From Lethocerus indicus (Eukaryota > Arthropoda > Insecta > Hemiptera > Belostomatidae): a stretch of DNA of 64,000 nucleotides. The stretch lies in the NCBI GenBank assembly GCA_019843655.1, contig JACDQD010000001.1:47240443-47304442 (forward strand), written 5' to 3'. Position numbers and translations under genes: made by a program. Numbering within the stretch: the stretch's first letter is position 1; each line of letters opens with the position of its first letter. Below the pieces are notes generated by a model. The model saw only the letters and a program-made list of their open reading frames with translations, did not search any database and had not been told where the DNA came from. Shown here one piece after another: positions 21,462 through 41,750 of this stretch.

Positions 21462-24452
21462 ATGAGACCCGGATATGCCGTGAGGTTCTACTCTTCGGCA
21501 AAACACGCTATGGAGACGGTGTCTCCGGCGGTGACGATTCCGAGCCGAGTCAAAAGCTATGGCGAGATACCAGGTCCGAAACCTCTGCCGCTTCTGGGAA
21601 ACACTTGGAGATTCATTCCTTACATTGGTATGCCCATGGAATCTCCATTTCCATAAATTTCTAACCGTTTGATTCTTGAATTTCGAGAGTAACTTCAGCC
21701 AAACTGATGATAAAATGTTTTGCTCGTACGGTTTTATGTACAAATCATTTGAGTGTGCACAGAAATATATCAATATAGGAAATAACGATGCTCGCCATTT
21801 TCGAACTGACCATCAATATTTGTGTCTATAACTATATCAATATAGTATCATAAATTGTACTGATTGTCGGTACCGCCTTCATGGAACCTGTCTCAACCCC
21901 GAAGACTCGAAATATCTAGCCATCAGTTTATTTACGGCACTAGCCGGAGTGTTCGAATCTATTGTAGTCAGGATTATGCAAAGGACAGTATAAAAATTAA
22001 ATATTTAGTCCAACTCACTGAACACGTTCAATTTCAATTTCTTGTTGAAGGTGGCTACAGAATAGAAGATGTGGACAAGGTATCTTTGATGCTCCGAAAG
22101 CGGTACGGCGACATTGTCCGCATCTCAGGGATACTGGGGAGGCCCGACATCGTATTCCTTTTCGACGCGGCCGAAGTCGAGAGGATATTCCGCTCCGAGG
22201 AAGTGATGCCTTTCAGGCCCTCCATGCCTTCGCTCAACTATTACAAGCACGTGCTCCGCAAGTCGTTCTTCGGCGAATACGCGGGCATCATCGCAGTGTC
22301 CGTACCAAGGAGTACCAACTTCTTATTTTTTACTTATTGCGTTTTATTTTTTTTTGCAATTTAATTTGAGTTGGTGACAAATAGGCACGGCGAGCAGTGG
22401 TACAAGTTCAGGACGAAGGTACAGCAGACCATGCTTCAGCCCAAGATGGCCAGACTGTACATAAATTCCATAGCCGAAACGGCGGACGCTTTCGTGAAAA
22501 GGTATTAGAAATTGGTACACCCGTTATGCGATCGATATTCTGTCTCCTCCCGCTGGTTTTGCAAGAGCGGTTTCGGTCGCTCTCCATCTTTACTAGCTGT
22601 ATGGCGTTGAGTTACTCTGGCGCGTGTGATGCTTGCAGCAAAAGATCAAACCAGTTAGAGGAAACAGAAATACCCCCAAAGACTATTAACCCCCAAAGAA
22701 GGCAACGAATAGTTGACACGATGCTTACGCTCTATTCTTGCCGTTTACTAGAATTCGCCGCATTGCTGACGAAAATGATGAGGTGCCAGGACAGTTTCTG
22801 AACGAAATCCACAAATGGTCTTTGGAATGTAAGTATGCAGAACTTGGGACATAATACCAATCGAATTGCACTGTGATTTTTTGAGGTTCGTTGTTTCAGC
22901 TATAGCGAGGATCGCCTTGGACGTCAGGCTCGGCTGTCTGGAAGAGAGCTCCGATGAGACTCAAGAGCTGATTGACGCCATCAACACCGTCTTCAAGAAC
23001 GTCGGTAAACTTGAACTCAAGATACCGTTTTGGCGCGTCTTTAATACCCCGACCTGGGTGAAATATGTGAACGCTCTGGACACGATTAAAAGGTTGGTAA
23101 ACTTCGGTTTCCAGACGCAGCTCCGTTCGTCACTTTTTTGATTGGACAAATTGTTTAACAGGACAACCGAGAAACACACTTTGAGAGCGTTCGAACGGCT
23201 ATCGAAAACGGACGGACGTTGCAGGCCGGATTCTTCGCTTTTGGAAAGGATCCTACTGCAGAACCCGAACAATCCGGAGATCGCGACAATCTTGGCGTTC
23301 GACATGTTCTTCGTTGGAATAGACACGGTCAGCGAACCATAGTTAGCGTATTTTCTTAAAAAACTCTTCCTTCCCATTAACCTTATTAAAATTTACGTAC
23401 GCTCGATTGCAGACGTCGGCGGCAGTCGCGTCTACATTGTACCAGTTGAGTCTCCATCAGGAGAAACAGGACATTTTACACAGAGAAGTTACAAAAAGCT
23501 TAGCCGCGGGACCGCTAACGTCCCAAAGCCTCGAGCAGATGCCTTATTTACGGGCGTGCATCAAGGAGACGCTAAGGTAATATCTTTTGGAAGGTACAAT
23601 CGTTGTAGCCACAAGGAAATTCGTACTTAAATTGAACATCGCTTTTTAGGCTGTATCCTGTCGTAATAGGCAACGGAAGATGCATGATGAAGGACACGGA
23701 AATAAGCGGCTATGTCGTTCCAAAAGGAGTAAGTCGATAAATCGTTTCTATAATACTTTTAATTCGAGTAAATTTGACAAAACTGTTTTTTTGGTAATCC
23801 CCAGCTTGTATACACTATCGACTCACACTGCACAAACAACATTCATACACAAAACAGTGTACTGCCCCTAAGAAGTGTCCATAAAAGCCTCTGCAGGGTA
23901 AGAGACCTCAAGTTGCCAGTCCCAACCACTTACCAACTTGAACAAAACCAGAATAACTAAACGAAAACAACAAAATAATCAATTCAACAATCATTCTTAC
24001 AGGTTCAGGTTGTATTTCAACACTACGTTATGAGCAATTCTGAAAGATATTTCGATTCACCAAAAGAGTTTATGCCCGAAAGATGGATGAACTCCAGCAA
24101 AAAGAAGTGTCACCCCTTCGCTTCACTACCGTTTGGATATGGAAAACGAATGTGCTTGGGCAGACGTTTCGCGGATCTTGAACTTCAGATACTAATAATA
24201 AAGGTATGAAATTAAAAACTGAAACTCTTTTGTTATTTCAGCTTAGTATATAAATAACCCTCGCTGCAAATTATAACTTTCTTAACATTAAGTAATACCA
24301 GAAACATTAATTGTCGTTCTATTTAAATCCAATATCTGTTTCAGATAGTAGAAGCCTACAAGATTGAGTACCATTACCCAAAACTAGAATATAGTGTCAA
24401 TCCTTTGTTCATTCCTCAAGGACCATTAAAATTTAAATTTGTCAGAAGATAA
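21462..24452 (+). CDS. Mitochondrial-clan cytochrome P450, CYP301-like, complete, 10 exons
   Basis: Exons: 21462-21627, 22051-22297, 22385-22501, 22752-22828, 22900-23092, 23162-23327, 23413-23576, 23650-23728, 24003-24203, 24345-24452; phases agree, 505 aa. The N-terminus (MRPGYAVRFYSSAKHA) is basic and acid-free, as in a mitochondrial presequence, followed by PGPKPLPLLGN. P450 motifs: I-helix GIDTT (319-323), ExxR E-T-L-R (374-377), PERW (428-431), and the haem loop FGYGKRMCLG with Cys454. In this clan electrons come from adrenodoxin. The wording is closest to insect CYP301 proteins, linked to cuticle and ecdysteroid-related development in flies; subfamily A or B, or CYP49, cannot be settled by eye. 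The donors after exons 2 (GTCCGT) and 6 (GTCAGC) are weak. Exons 1-8 are CpG-rich and exons 9-10 AT-rich. Intron 3 holds a MITE. Confidence 0.92.
22535..22672. mobile_element. Short MITE in P450 intron 3
   Basis: The ends are inverted: TATTCTGTCTCCTCCCGCTG on the left pairs with CAGTTAGAGGAAACAGAAAT on the right, and GGTTTCGGTCGCTCTCCATC matches the family core. At about 138 bp it is an internally deleted relative of the 304 bp foldback at 51.03-51.33 kb. It makes up most of intron 3 (22502-22751). Confidence 0.65.
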
Positions 24453-24486
24453 AACTTCTGTGTATATCTTTATTGTAAATTATAAT

Positions 24487-24492
24487 AATAAA
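24487..24492 (+). terminator. P450 poly(A) signal
   Basis: AATAAA 35 bp after the P450 stop (24450-24452). A second one lies near 24528. Confidence 0.5.
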
Positions 24493-27400
24493 CAAAATCC
24501 CAAAGATAAATTAGTTTACTATAGCTCAATAAATCTGTAATTTTGTACAAAACTATTTTCCCATATGTATTTACATGTTTTTTTAATCCATGTAATCCTT
24601 TGTGTATTACATGTCTGAAATGGTATGATGAGCTGTAAAAAATAATATTCCATCTGCAGACTGCACAGTATTTATTTAAGTTATATACAAGTTATTTTAA
24701 AGGCACCAGTGAAAACAAAAGAAAAAACAGATCTTAATACACAATATCACACAGTAGATATTCCATTAAAAATTGGTTAATGCATTAAGTGAGCTGGAAT
24801 TTGACCGTGTATGCTGTGTTTATTATTATACATTTTGTTTCATGCATAGTGAATGGGAAAGTTTCGACATCCCATTTACAGTCATACAAAAATTGTTTAA
24901 CAATTTGTATGCAAGCAAACTACAATAACCAGTAACTGTACATTGTACAGTATTTCTGTTCTTAATGTACACTAAACCTGCACTCCTACAAGATACGTAT
25001 GTGAACAATAGATTTATTGTCATAGTATTAATGTGTGCTGTATACAAAAGTGTGTAAAAAACATACACGGAATGAAAGTAGTACAGATAATTTGATCCTT
25101 AAATATATCTGTTTTATACTTATATTATTTGTGATTATTACAACATACAGGATACTGTACTATGAAACTAAATTTCTTTGTTATTGTTCTTCCTTTTTGA
25201 GTTTTTTAATGCACTTTTTCAGACAGAGAACGGACAACTTTAGGACATACTAGCAGGGTTCCCAAACTAGAGAGTTTAAATAATGACAATCACTCATAAC
25301 GGCATAGATGCATAAACTGTGCAGGAAATAAATATAGAGAATAAATAATTACAATGATATGCACATAATGTTTTATATGAAGAATTCACAAACACCTTAT
25401 GAAGTGTAAATAATTGAAACCTGAAGCAGACACTATTAATTCGAGGAACTTGAGTTACTTTTAAAAGAGAGAATATTTATAAAGAAGCATATGCAAACAT
25501 TCTGTTAAGATGGTTCAACACAATTGACCAATTTGCAAATAAGCAATAATAATCATGTTTGTAATATTTATTTCTAAATGTATAGCTGGAACCATTACAG
25601 AAATTCCCCTATTCCATGTAGTTATTGCGAAAGAAATGTAATCCATTACAATTTAAAACATTCCACTCTTAATGTTAGGAAATTAAAAATGTTTACTAAT
25701 TAATCTCAACTGTTTATTAATATGCAAATAAATAAATAAATATTAAAGCGAAATACATTTCAGAAGAAGTAACTACACAGAAGGAAAGTAAAATGGGAAC
25801 ATTTATTAAATTTTACAAATCCACCTGCTGGTTATAATATAATTATTATCCTAGCAATATTATTTAAACCTCATTCAAGCATACCCTTTAAACTGCATAT
25901 TTTTTTAGTAAGATGCAAGTATGGTTATTCACCTAATGCTAATTAATACAAACAAACAAAATTTACAATTAAAAAATTTACAGTTTACTTTGTACATTCA
26001 ACATCATTTAGTGCTATAAGTAGTCATTTTTTTTATATTTTATAAACTTCATAAATTCTACTTATAAAACCAATGCTTAAAATTTGTGCATATTTGTGAG
26101 TAAAATTTAGCTGCTTACATTCATATAAAATAAAATTTGATAAAATAAGCATTGTCACAAACAATTTTGATATATGTATATGTGTAGATCAGATTTCCCA
26201 AAATTAAATTCAATAACTGAAACATCACTGATGAAAAAATTATAAAAAGAACTTAATTAAAATAACAATATATTTACATGACTAGAAACTTATAATTTAC
26301 AACATTCTCATGGTATTTACAAATTGTAAAAAAATATAATTACATTAAGTTACCACAACCTAGAAATGTCATTATTTCAATCATAAAAATAACACTACAT
26401 TAGCTATGCTACTTGAAATATAATGACAACCATTATAACGACAGAATCTGGTTCTAAAAAAATAAATTCGACATATTTGACTTCAGTGTGCAAATCAAAT
26501 TGACCGATTCAAATTTTTTTCACGCTGAATCTGTTAACAAATATAGGGCAGGATAATTTGTTTGTACTGTAATTAATAAATAAAAATATTTCATTTTTAG
26601 TAGCTGAAAAATTTATATGCAGCACAAGTGGAATGTGCATTTTGTACTTTCATTAATGTGAATATCGTCTTTAATGAAATCAGCCTTGAAAAATTATTTC
26701 ATTAGAATACAGACTGAATTGATATTAACATTTAAAATCAATACACATAAACACAACAAGTTTTCTAAAACTATATTCAATTTTTATTTCTATCCCTAAT
26801 TTCCTATAGATCAACAATTGTGAATTAGCATAATAGAAATTGGATGTTTTTTTACACCGGTTTTTTGTACAACAATCAAAAATTACATAGGTAACTCCTA
26901 TCATTATAATATATACCACATTTTATATGGGGATATGTCTCTTCACTGTCTTTACAATTCAGGAATATAATATTTTAATTTCCAAAAACTGATACTAGAA
27001 ATGTATGGCTGAATCAAATTTAATATAGACATCCCTTAAACTAATAAAAAGATTAATGAAAAACATAATGTTTAATGAGTTAAATGCCTAATTCACATTA
27101 ATAGTAATTCTTGGAATTTTCATTTCCATGAGAGAGAAACAAATATTTTCAAGATAATATATATCAGTGATATAAAGTGTAATAAATATAAAATATTTAA
27201 AAAGCATAATGAATATAAAAACAAAATTCCAAATACCTATGTCCAATTCTAAAAACATATTTCAAAATGTTCGTGGATGTACCTGAAGTAAGGCAACTGG
27301 TGAACAATGTACTTTATGAAAGTTCAGTGGAATAAATTTTTGTTAGTGGTAAGATAAATAAATAAGTTCAATTTAGTGTAAAAGCAATTTTGTGATGTGA

Positions 27401-29023
27401 GTATGTAGTATTTAATTTTAGTAACTCATGTGCAACAATATTTACAAAAACTAATATCGTAACACCTCAAAAACAGACAAGTGAACACTGTTAAAAATAG
27501 AGTGTATTAAATTAATTATTTCTGCTTCTTATGAATAATTAAACATAAATTACTAAATTAATTCCAGAGAAAAATTAATGACCCACATTTAATGTTCATT
27601 GTTTCTACATAACCTAAATGTTTTGTTTTTTTTTCAAAATGAAGAAAAAAGAAATTTTATCTGTAATCTAAACTGAATATAACAAATAAACCTGGAGTTA
27701 TTTAATTATAAATAAAGACTAACATTTTAATTTCTATCTATTTTTATTCTTTTTATTTCTTATTTTTTCATTGAGATCCATAAAAAAGCAGGGGAAACTT
27801 TTAAAATTTAATCCCCGTTTCTTCTACACCGATTAGAAAACAAATAAAAGATTACAAACATACTGATATTCTAAACTGTTACAAGGGATGGGAAAGCGGT
27901 TGAGGCCACACCTTTATCACACCGAGGAGACATTTCCTTCCCACCTAAATTGTCCGATATTAACCGAAAAAGTAAGAAATAAGAACTTAGAAGTTCGTAT
28001 ATTTCAATGAATACAGTGGCAAAAGTTTCCATCTTCATCTTGTTCATTTCAGATGAAACCGGAGAGGGTAAAAAAATGAGAAAAAAAGAATAACCCCAAT
28101 AGAGGTTCAGGTGCTGCTCTCCCGGAGATAACATTTTTATCCCTATCTCCATGTATGGCATTTTATTTTGTGTGCAATTTGATTTGTTGTTTATGTAAAA
28201 AAATAATATTTCAATATTATGAATGGTTCACTATAAAACTCACAATTAATTCCAAATGGGAGTAACTGGAATTGAACTAATTACTGAAAAATATTGCTGC
28301 AACCTGAAAGTTTTGATTAATTTCCTATTCACATTCGACATACTGTACAATGAACCGTTCATTTCAGTGAACTATTATTGTATATCTAAAATATGAAGGC
28401 ACGTAACTAGTGCTTTTAAATTCTAAAAATCACAGAAAACTCATAATAACAATATACATATACTTATTGTATTTTGTTGCACTATATAACATGATATGTA
28501 ATTACAAGTACTTCACACCATGTGAAATTAAATTTTATAATAAATGTCAAAATGACAGAGGCACACGTATTCCTACACATTACGTGTAGAGGCACATTAT
28601 TGAAAGGTGGAGCACACTTCAGAAAATTTCATGAACTCTTTAGAAAAAAGAAAGTGCACCTTAAAGTGATATGAAATACTCTGTTTCTATTTAAACGATA
28701 AAAAAATCATAGTGTAAATCCTGCTCTGTATATCTTTGAAACTGGTTTAGAACCACTTGACACCACACATAAAACAGAATGTACAAAGAACATTTCAACT
28801 GAAGTGTTTATAACTTTCATATTAAATATGAAAATTATAGAGTGAATTGATTTTACAATATAAATGCTACTACAAAAATGCACTAAAAACATTATAAACA
28901 ATATAAATTGTAACCTTTTTGTAAAACATGTCAACAAAACGCTAATCAACATTAATAACAATTTTGGTTCAAAAACTTAAAAATAATTAGTTACCAACAA
29001 TTTCCAGAAAATATTTAAATGAA
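24493..29023. other. AT-rich intergenic region between P450 and tubby 3' ends
   Basis: A convergent intergenic stretch of about 4.5 kb. I see no coding exon, RNA gene or clear transposon. The only compositional feature is a less AT-rich island at about 27880-28160 with an open frame on the minus strand but no recognisable protein. Part of the right side is probably the tubby 3' UTR. Confidence 0.6.
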
Positions 29024-32000
29024 TCATTCACAAGCAAGTTTGCTATCAAAGCTACTCAATGCAATAGCGAATGCCTGTAATGCACACATTGGATAGCGGT
29101 AGTCCATTGTGAAAATGTCTTCTGCCACTCTGCCAAACTGCATTACAACATAGTCCACTGTAATATATAAAAAAAAGTAAAGTGTAACTTTTTAGGAATA
29201 TAAAATATATTAAAGTGTGTTGAAAACATAAAATCAGTATACATACCATCAGAATCATGTACAATTTGGAAGTTTTTAACAGATGCTTGCGTGACTCGCC
29301 CATGAAAATTTAATACATAGGACTGTGTATCATCATTCCATGATGGAGTTTTATTATGCAGTTCAATTAGATTATCCATATTCTTGCCACGATAACATTC
29401 TGTGCATAACAACAATAAATAATTAAATATATATGTTTGATAATAATAATACTTTTTAACATGTCAATCTTTTCATTTTTCCAGTAAATAGTATAATTTC
29501 ATTAACTTTTCTACAATCATAAAATAATAAACAAAATGTAAAAAAAATAATTGTATTTACCGAGCAAACTTTCTGTATCATCTACAGGTGAAATACTTAG
29601 TCTCTGATTGTTATGTGTCATTCCAGGAAGTATTACTGTCATCTTTCGCGGTCCTTTGAAGCCAAGAACATTCGTATCCTAAAAAAATTGTTGCTTTAAT
29701 ACTCTTTTAATACTGATTTACTTACAAGCGAATAAGATATATTAAATTTTGTCATAGAACATTTATAACTGAAATTGAAACTGTTCAAATTCTAATGGAT
29801 ATATTGTAGTGGCAAACCAAATTTTCCTTCAATTAATAATTTCAACTACTATAATGGTTTAATTTCACAACATGAATGATACATCAACTACCATTGTCAT
29901 TCATTTATAATATAAATTTTAGATGAAAATAAAATCCAGAGCATGATCATTTATTTGTGAATAAATGAACCGTACTTTAAAAATGATTATATAAATAAAT
30001 TTAAAAAAATGATATTACATATACTACAGCAGCAAGTTCTTGTCTCGGTTTGCTTAGATGGTCCTTTGAACTTAGATGTTTAGGAGATCTCCCATTGTCA
30101 TAAACAGTGAATTGTGTACCAAGAAGGTTCGAACGTAGTTTTCCGACGTATGCTTCTCCACCACGAGACAAATCTGTTGGGTCTGTTGAAATCAGGTAAT
30201 TGCTTGTTGTACTTTTCTTTCTCTTGCGACCAGCCAAAAGGAAAACCTAAACAACGCACAATGCTAACATTTATTATATAATTAGGTACAGAATTAATTT
30301 AAGAAAGAAAAAAGGAAATTTACTGTTAATCAATTCATTATATATAACGCACTATTCTAAACTTCTCAAAATGAGACAACTAATATGAACAGACAGTATT
30401 CAAATTTAACAATGATTTAATTTAAAGAAACATTCAAAAACACAACTAAAATATAATACAACAAATCATACAGAATAAATGATCAAATACTGGAATCCGC
30501 AATAACCATTGAAGCAAAGAGATCAAGTAATAATTAATGGAATAGGACCAGGCTAACTAAAAACAATACATTGACCAGGTACAAAAGTAATTTGAAATAA
30601 TTAGGAAGATATAACAGTGAAACATATGGAAAAATAATACACACAAAATATATCTAAAAATCATAAATACATAATAATAAATATATAAAATGAATTTCTA
30701 AAAAATTAAATTCTAGAGTAACAAATAAAATGTAATTGACACTGACCTTCTTACCATAATCACGTTCCAGATGTAAAAAGTACGTAGGATACAGACCACG
30801 ATCCATTCCTTTTCTATCCCTTGTGATTCGACATTTGTAGTGTATTTGAAGAGCAGCAGGCTCTAAAACAAAGCTTTCCAAGTTTCCGCTGATGTCACCT
30901 TGCATTTCTGCACTCTGAAATATATACTGATTTAGATTACCCCTACAAACTAATCATACAAACAGATACAGACAGGCAAATGGAAGCTTAATAAGGACAT
31001 TTAGAAATGTTCATATGTTTCTCAGCTTAAATAATTCAATAGCAAAAAAATGTTACACGTTTACTACTGAGTTTTAATTGAACTAATTGATACTGAAACT
31101 GTATATGCAATTGTCTAAATTATAACATATTGTATTTATTTATTATAAAATATATATTCACTGGCAGAATCTGGAGAAAAATGCAATATATTCTACCTTA
31201 TCAAAATGTACTTATGTTTAACAACAGAAACAAATGTAACTATAATATTGTGGGATACAAAGAACAAAATCTCTCTTCCAAATATCATTTAAGAAAATAT
31301 AAACATTACGTAATATCGACTCATTTATTGACTTGGCTAATAAATTTAGATTTCTGAAAATTATGACAAGATATATACATACATCAGTGCTGATACTGTT
31401 GTATATAAAGGGTGAGAGGGTAGCATCTGGTGATATCACTCCTCCGGAATCGTAACACCCAGCAGGTGTTGGAGAAGTGACAGGCGTTGATTCTGCATCT
31501 TCTAAATCTATCTCCCCATTTCCATTTCTGTGCAGAAGCTCAACTCGAGAGCACAGAACATCTGACAAACATACAGATTTCCTGATGATAGAGATGCTAA
31601 AATAATTAAAAAAATTCTAGCTACTTTCATTACCAACAAAATTACCTTCTCCATCTTGTGTGTTGTTATCTGGCAATGATATGATAGTATCACTAGAATC
31701 CGGATTCCCATGTGCCATCGCGAATTGGAGCGGACCATCATAAGCTGATAACAAAAGCGTGACATCATTTTACACTGTTTATTAATTTTTTTATGAATTT
31801 TAAACATACTGGAGTTGCAAAATATAAAAACATTATTCCACGTATTGAAGCTTACCATGTAGTTCCCTTTCCCTCATCAAAGACTCTTTCATAACTCTGG
31901 CCTTAACAACTGATGTATTGGTCACATCTGAAGCTTGAATCATCCCTGGTAATTGTCTTTTCTGTCTCAATTTTTGTTCCATTAACTGACGCTGAAAAAA

Positions 32001-32546
32001 CTTATGTGTTGGTTCTTTCTATTCAGAATAACTGATTTTAGATATATATATATATATATCAACTAAATGCAATTGAAAAGGATGATCCTATAGGAAACAG
32101 TTAAATAAGAAATTAAACCTTATTTAAGTTGTTATCTTTCAAAAATCTAGAGAAAAAGAAATTAAAATGAAGGACTTACAAATAAACAAACAATAGCTCT
32201 TGGATGCAATGAGAAAAATGTATTGTATCTGGCAACACTTTTTCAAAAATAAAAACATGGCTAAAACTATAATAAGCTTTTCAAACTTAATAAGATTGAA
32301 CATTACTTATTAACAGAACTCAGAAGTAAAAACACAACATACATGTAACAACCCAAATGTACCTTTCACATTATTTACCAAACCATAATAAGTAATAACT
32401 GACTTTCAGTAGGTAAAACGTATAAAAACGAAACGTCAAATTAAACAATATAGCATGAATACTTTATTTTTTTTAATACGATACACACACAATCACTAAC
32501 TAACCTGCTGTTCTAATTTCTGCTGCCGCATTCCTAAAGAAGACAT
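29024..32546 (-). CDS. ktub: King tubby / Tubby-like protein, complete, 9 coding exons
   Basis: Tubby-like proteins bind PI(4,5)P2 through a C-terminal beta-barrel, link membranes to the nucleus or IFT-A trafficking, and act in ciliary and endocytic receptor transport. Exons: 32546-32505, 31991-31856, 31744-31646, 31561-31383, 30914-30747, 30246-30019, 29678-29561, 29399-29247, 29157-29024; phases agree, 418 aa, slightly shorter than the fly protein. The N-terminal part is Q/K-rich ([17 protein letters not shown]) and then low-complexity up to residue ~152. The tubby domain fills the rest: [14 protein letters not shown] (phosphoinositide-binding basic patch), [18 protein letters not shown], signature 1 [14 protein letters not shown], and signature 2 [16 protein letters not shown] at the end. 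The chosen start is the first Met of the Q-rich stretch; alternative upstream starts are possible. It is divergent from MCM4, with 1.2 kb between start codons. Confidence 0.95.
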
Positions 32547-33748
32547 ATTTCACAAAATCAATCACAAATACAAATTATAAAAACACTCATAAGCTAATAT
32601 TTCCAGTAGGTAATACTTCTTCCAGTCACCAATTAAATGTTAAATTAAAAACAAATAACCATTGCCAATAGTGCTCCGAGGTAACAAATAACTGAATATT
32701 ACATTCAGGTAGTCAATTTCAAAATTTAAAACGCTATACCTAAATATTTGACCATTGCCATTAAAAATAAATGTGTTGAACCATTTTAGTTCAATTATTA
32801 TTATAAAGTTCCGTTTATTCGTAAAATTCGTGAATATACATTACATTCAATACAACATAACGTATACATAATAACTAGCTGCTTACTGGAACTACAGTAT
32901 AATTCAAAACAAATGAGATAACAAATATTTTTCCATGCTAAAATAATTAAAACGAGTAAAATGTATGAGAGAAGTGAATATAATTCACCAAAATAGATAA
33001 TATAAAAATACAAAAAATGATACTATAAAAAAATCGATTCATAAAAATTATCGTGACCATTCATTATGCGGCTCATAAAAATATTTATTAAGTAATATTC
33101 TACTTTTTATAGGTAAACCAAATTTTAGAACCCGAGCAGGAGGAGTCTGAAAATAAATAGTTTCCAAAATCCTCAAAACGATCAATGCAATATACTCCGA
33201 TATATGCAGTATTAGAAATTAAACCATATAAATTAAAATTTATTTCTAACTTCACGTGTGTTTTGATTGTATGTATTTCAATTTTCATGACAATAAATTA
33301 GAATGTTAATTTTTTTATATTGGCAACACTGATTATATTGGAACGCATTGCCGCCTAAAATGTTTAGTTTTTGTTCAGTAGTGCTACCATTTTCTTCAAG
33401 TTTAACTTTGTTTTTATAGAAGACAAAACATTTTGACAAGGTGAATAGAAACCATTGTGTATGTTTTCATTGTATATAACCGAATAACTCTTTATATAAC
33501 ATTGTATATAACCGTGTTAAGACAGTGTCTTCTGTCATTTGCAGACATCACGACGCGTTTTTGACGAAAACATGATATAAATGGACAGGGTCTGTTTGTT
33601 GTAGATAATATTTGTTGAAACTGGTTGATAATGTACTATCAACTACACAGAATAATGTACTTTTTCATCTATGTCATTGAATAATGTACTATTTTTCATC
33701 TCTCTTCAGTGTTAGTTATTGGTATTTGTGCGATTATCGAGGAGCAAA
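32547..33748. promoter_or_regulatory. Divergent tubby / MCM4 intergenic region
   Basis: 1.2 kb between the two start codons must hold both promoters and leaders. It is AT-rich with no TATA box at a convincing distance and no perfect DRE (TATCGATA) or E2F site that I can see. The leader of MCM4 may be spliced. No coding sequence was noted. Confidence 0.5.
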
Positions 33749-39455
<5,707 letters not shown>

Positions 39456-39716
39456 TTGCGAATAATTGATTTTAATACACCAGTCCTGGTATTAATGCAT
39501 TGTACCTTCAAAGCAGTTAAATACTTGTAATATAGTTTTTATACCTTTGCTAATGTTATGAAAAAAGTAAAAATCAAGTAGAATTTTTGTACAAAATATT
39601 TTTTTTCATAAAGTTGACAATTTTAACACTCTTACTTTTTTCTAAACACCTTAAATTAAGTACTAAAATGATTAACCAGTGAATTTGAAAAGTGTACATT
39701 TATAATTATATTTTTA

Positions 39717-39722
39717 AATAAA
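39717..39722 (+). terminator. MCM4 poly(A) signal
   Basis: AATAAA about 260 bp after the MCM4 stop codon, repeated immediately as AATAAAATAAAA. Confidence 0.5.
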
Positions 39723-41429
39723 ATAAAAATGTTGTTTTTTGTTGTACTACCTTGCACTATAATTGGGTTTACAATAATCGTTTTTTTGTAGGAATTATGA
39801 GTTCTATCATAGAAACATAATAGTAAACAAATATATACTTGCGCTATGTAAATACAAAGAAAGTAATAAAGTAAACAAATAACTAAAATTTCTTTCGAAT
39901 CATCTTCAATGAGCTTACCAAAAGCATTTAAAGATTAATTGAAATTTTTTATAAAAAAAATGGGAAATTATCCAATATGCTTTAATTGTACCTCAGTCTC
40001 AGTTCTGAATGTAAAATTTAGTGAATCTTGATATAAAATGATAATGACTTATAAGAAAGGGCATAACTGATCAAAGGATATCTCCTTGAACTATATAAAA
40101 GAAGAAAAACAAACAACAATTAATAAAGAAACCTTAAAACATTACCCGCCCTATTATATCATGATGGCTCATGTGTTCTTAGGATTGTAGGGAAGAAGAA
40201 AAATGTGGGAAGATTCTAAAATCTTTATTATTTTACGAATAAACATACAGTCATTACAACTAATTGTATACAATCAGAAATCAACATTTGCTTCGAGTTA
40301 ATACAGTTATCGATGCGAACAATAATAATTTGTTTTCAAAAAGAGAAAAACTTAACAGAAACAATATATACGAACATGGCTATAATAAAAAATATTATAC
40401 ATCTCTAGTAATCTTTAATTTTAACTGATTTGAAGGAAAAGTTTTTGCCGCCTTCTTAAAAAGTCTCCGTAAGCCTAGACCGTTTTGTTTTTTACAAAAA
40501 AATATGGCACAAGTCTTTATTTACAATACCAACGTTAACAAAATACAATTTTTTTTTCAACGATGTCCTCTCCTCGTCGTTCGGACAGAAAATATCCCAT
40601 AGAATTGTCTCAAAGTCGGTGGATAATCGAAAGATCCATTTTTTTTTTCTTTTAACGGTGTTTCGAAAATTGGGTACGAAATCCCGTGAACTTACATATA
40701 ATCGTATACTTGTCATCTCAAAAAGCCGTGCCAACCCGATGCGGTATATGTTCAGAGTAAGTTCGGTTTAGCAAATACCGTACTTACCGGTAAAGTACTC
40801 GTTTTTAAGTGCCTTTCCACCTCCACTTAGGATATAGAGTTTCTGTCTCAGAAATGTTTTAACACGATGGAAAATTCTTCCTCTAAATTAATCTTCGCGT
40901 TAACTGATAGCTTTCTCTACTCGTGGAAGTCGTCCTTCGCTTGGTCGCTCTAAAGCAACATGTCTGCACTATATTTAGTTACATCGGTTTTGCTTAATAC
41001 CCTCAACTGCAGCAGTCTTGCCGATTATTTCAGCAATGCGGAACGGCGTTTGATACCAGCCCCGCACGACACAGCTCCGATGCGGGTGTAGTATCGTTAG
41101 CCCCGTAATTGCATTACAACGAGCGGTGACAAACAATTGATTTAATTCAATTTGATAGATTAAATTCAACGTTCAAGCGCATATCGCACGGTAATTACAC
41201 TTTAAAAATTAAGTTTAAAAACAAAAAAGCCAATTTAAACATATTCATAAAAAAAATTTCGCATCTGTTTTTCGGATTTTGTCTCGACATCGAATGACCG
41301 ATAGATTCGAAACTACTAACATTTCAGAAGAACGTAGAGCGTATTTTTATCCCCAAGTTCTCTGACTTGTGCTTTAAAATATGTTCTCTTCGCTCCGTAA
41401 AATAATAAATTTGATAATTCGAGACACCT

Positions 41430-41750
41430 GTTAGGTGGTCCGCGAGGGTTTGGAATGTATTCTTGCGATCTGTTTCCACTCCCTGTTTCGGCGCATCGCC
41501 CTCCTCGGTAAATTACACTACTACAAGTTACTACTGACTTAATTAAGTTGTGCCCGATGAAAACGGTCGGGGCTTACCGTCGAAATTTATGTTTTATGCG
41601 ACTTGTAATGCGAAAGGTGATATGGAGAGTGCCGAAGAAAATCGTATATTAATCGAAAACAACAGTACCGTGGAAACAGGAAGTCCATCGACAGTATGCC
41701 GGCCACTAAGGGTGGCGGAAAGTCGAAACCGGTCCGGCGAAATACCGAAT
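41430..41750. mobile_element. Degenerate foldback MITE
   Basis: The left part has TTTCGGCGCATCGCCCTCCT and the right part has GGCGGAAAGTCGAAACCGGT in inverted orientation. This matches the arm core of the dispersed family (GGTTTCGGCTGCTCGCCATC and its complement). The interior is diverged. Confidence 0.45.

Noticed and set aside
22397..22801. 134-codon frame in the P450 locus
   Set aside because: It joins part of exon 3 out of frame with intron 3, the MITE and exon 4; the correct product needs splicing at 22501 and 22752.
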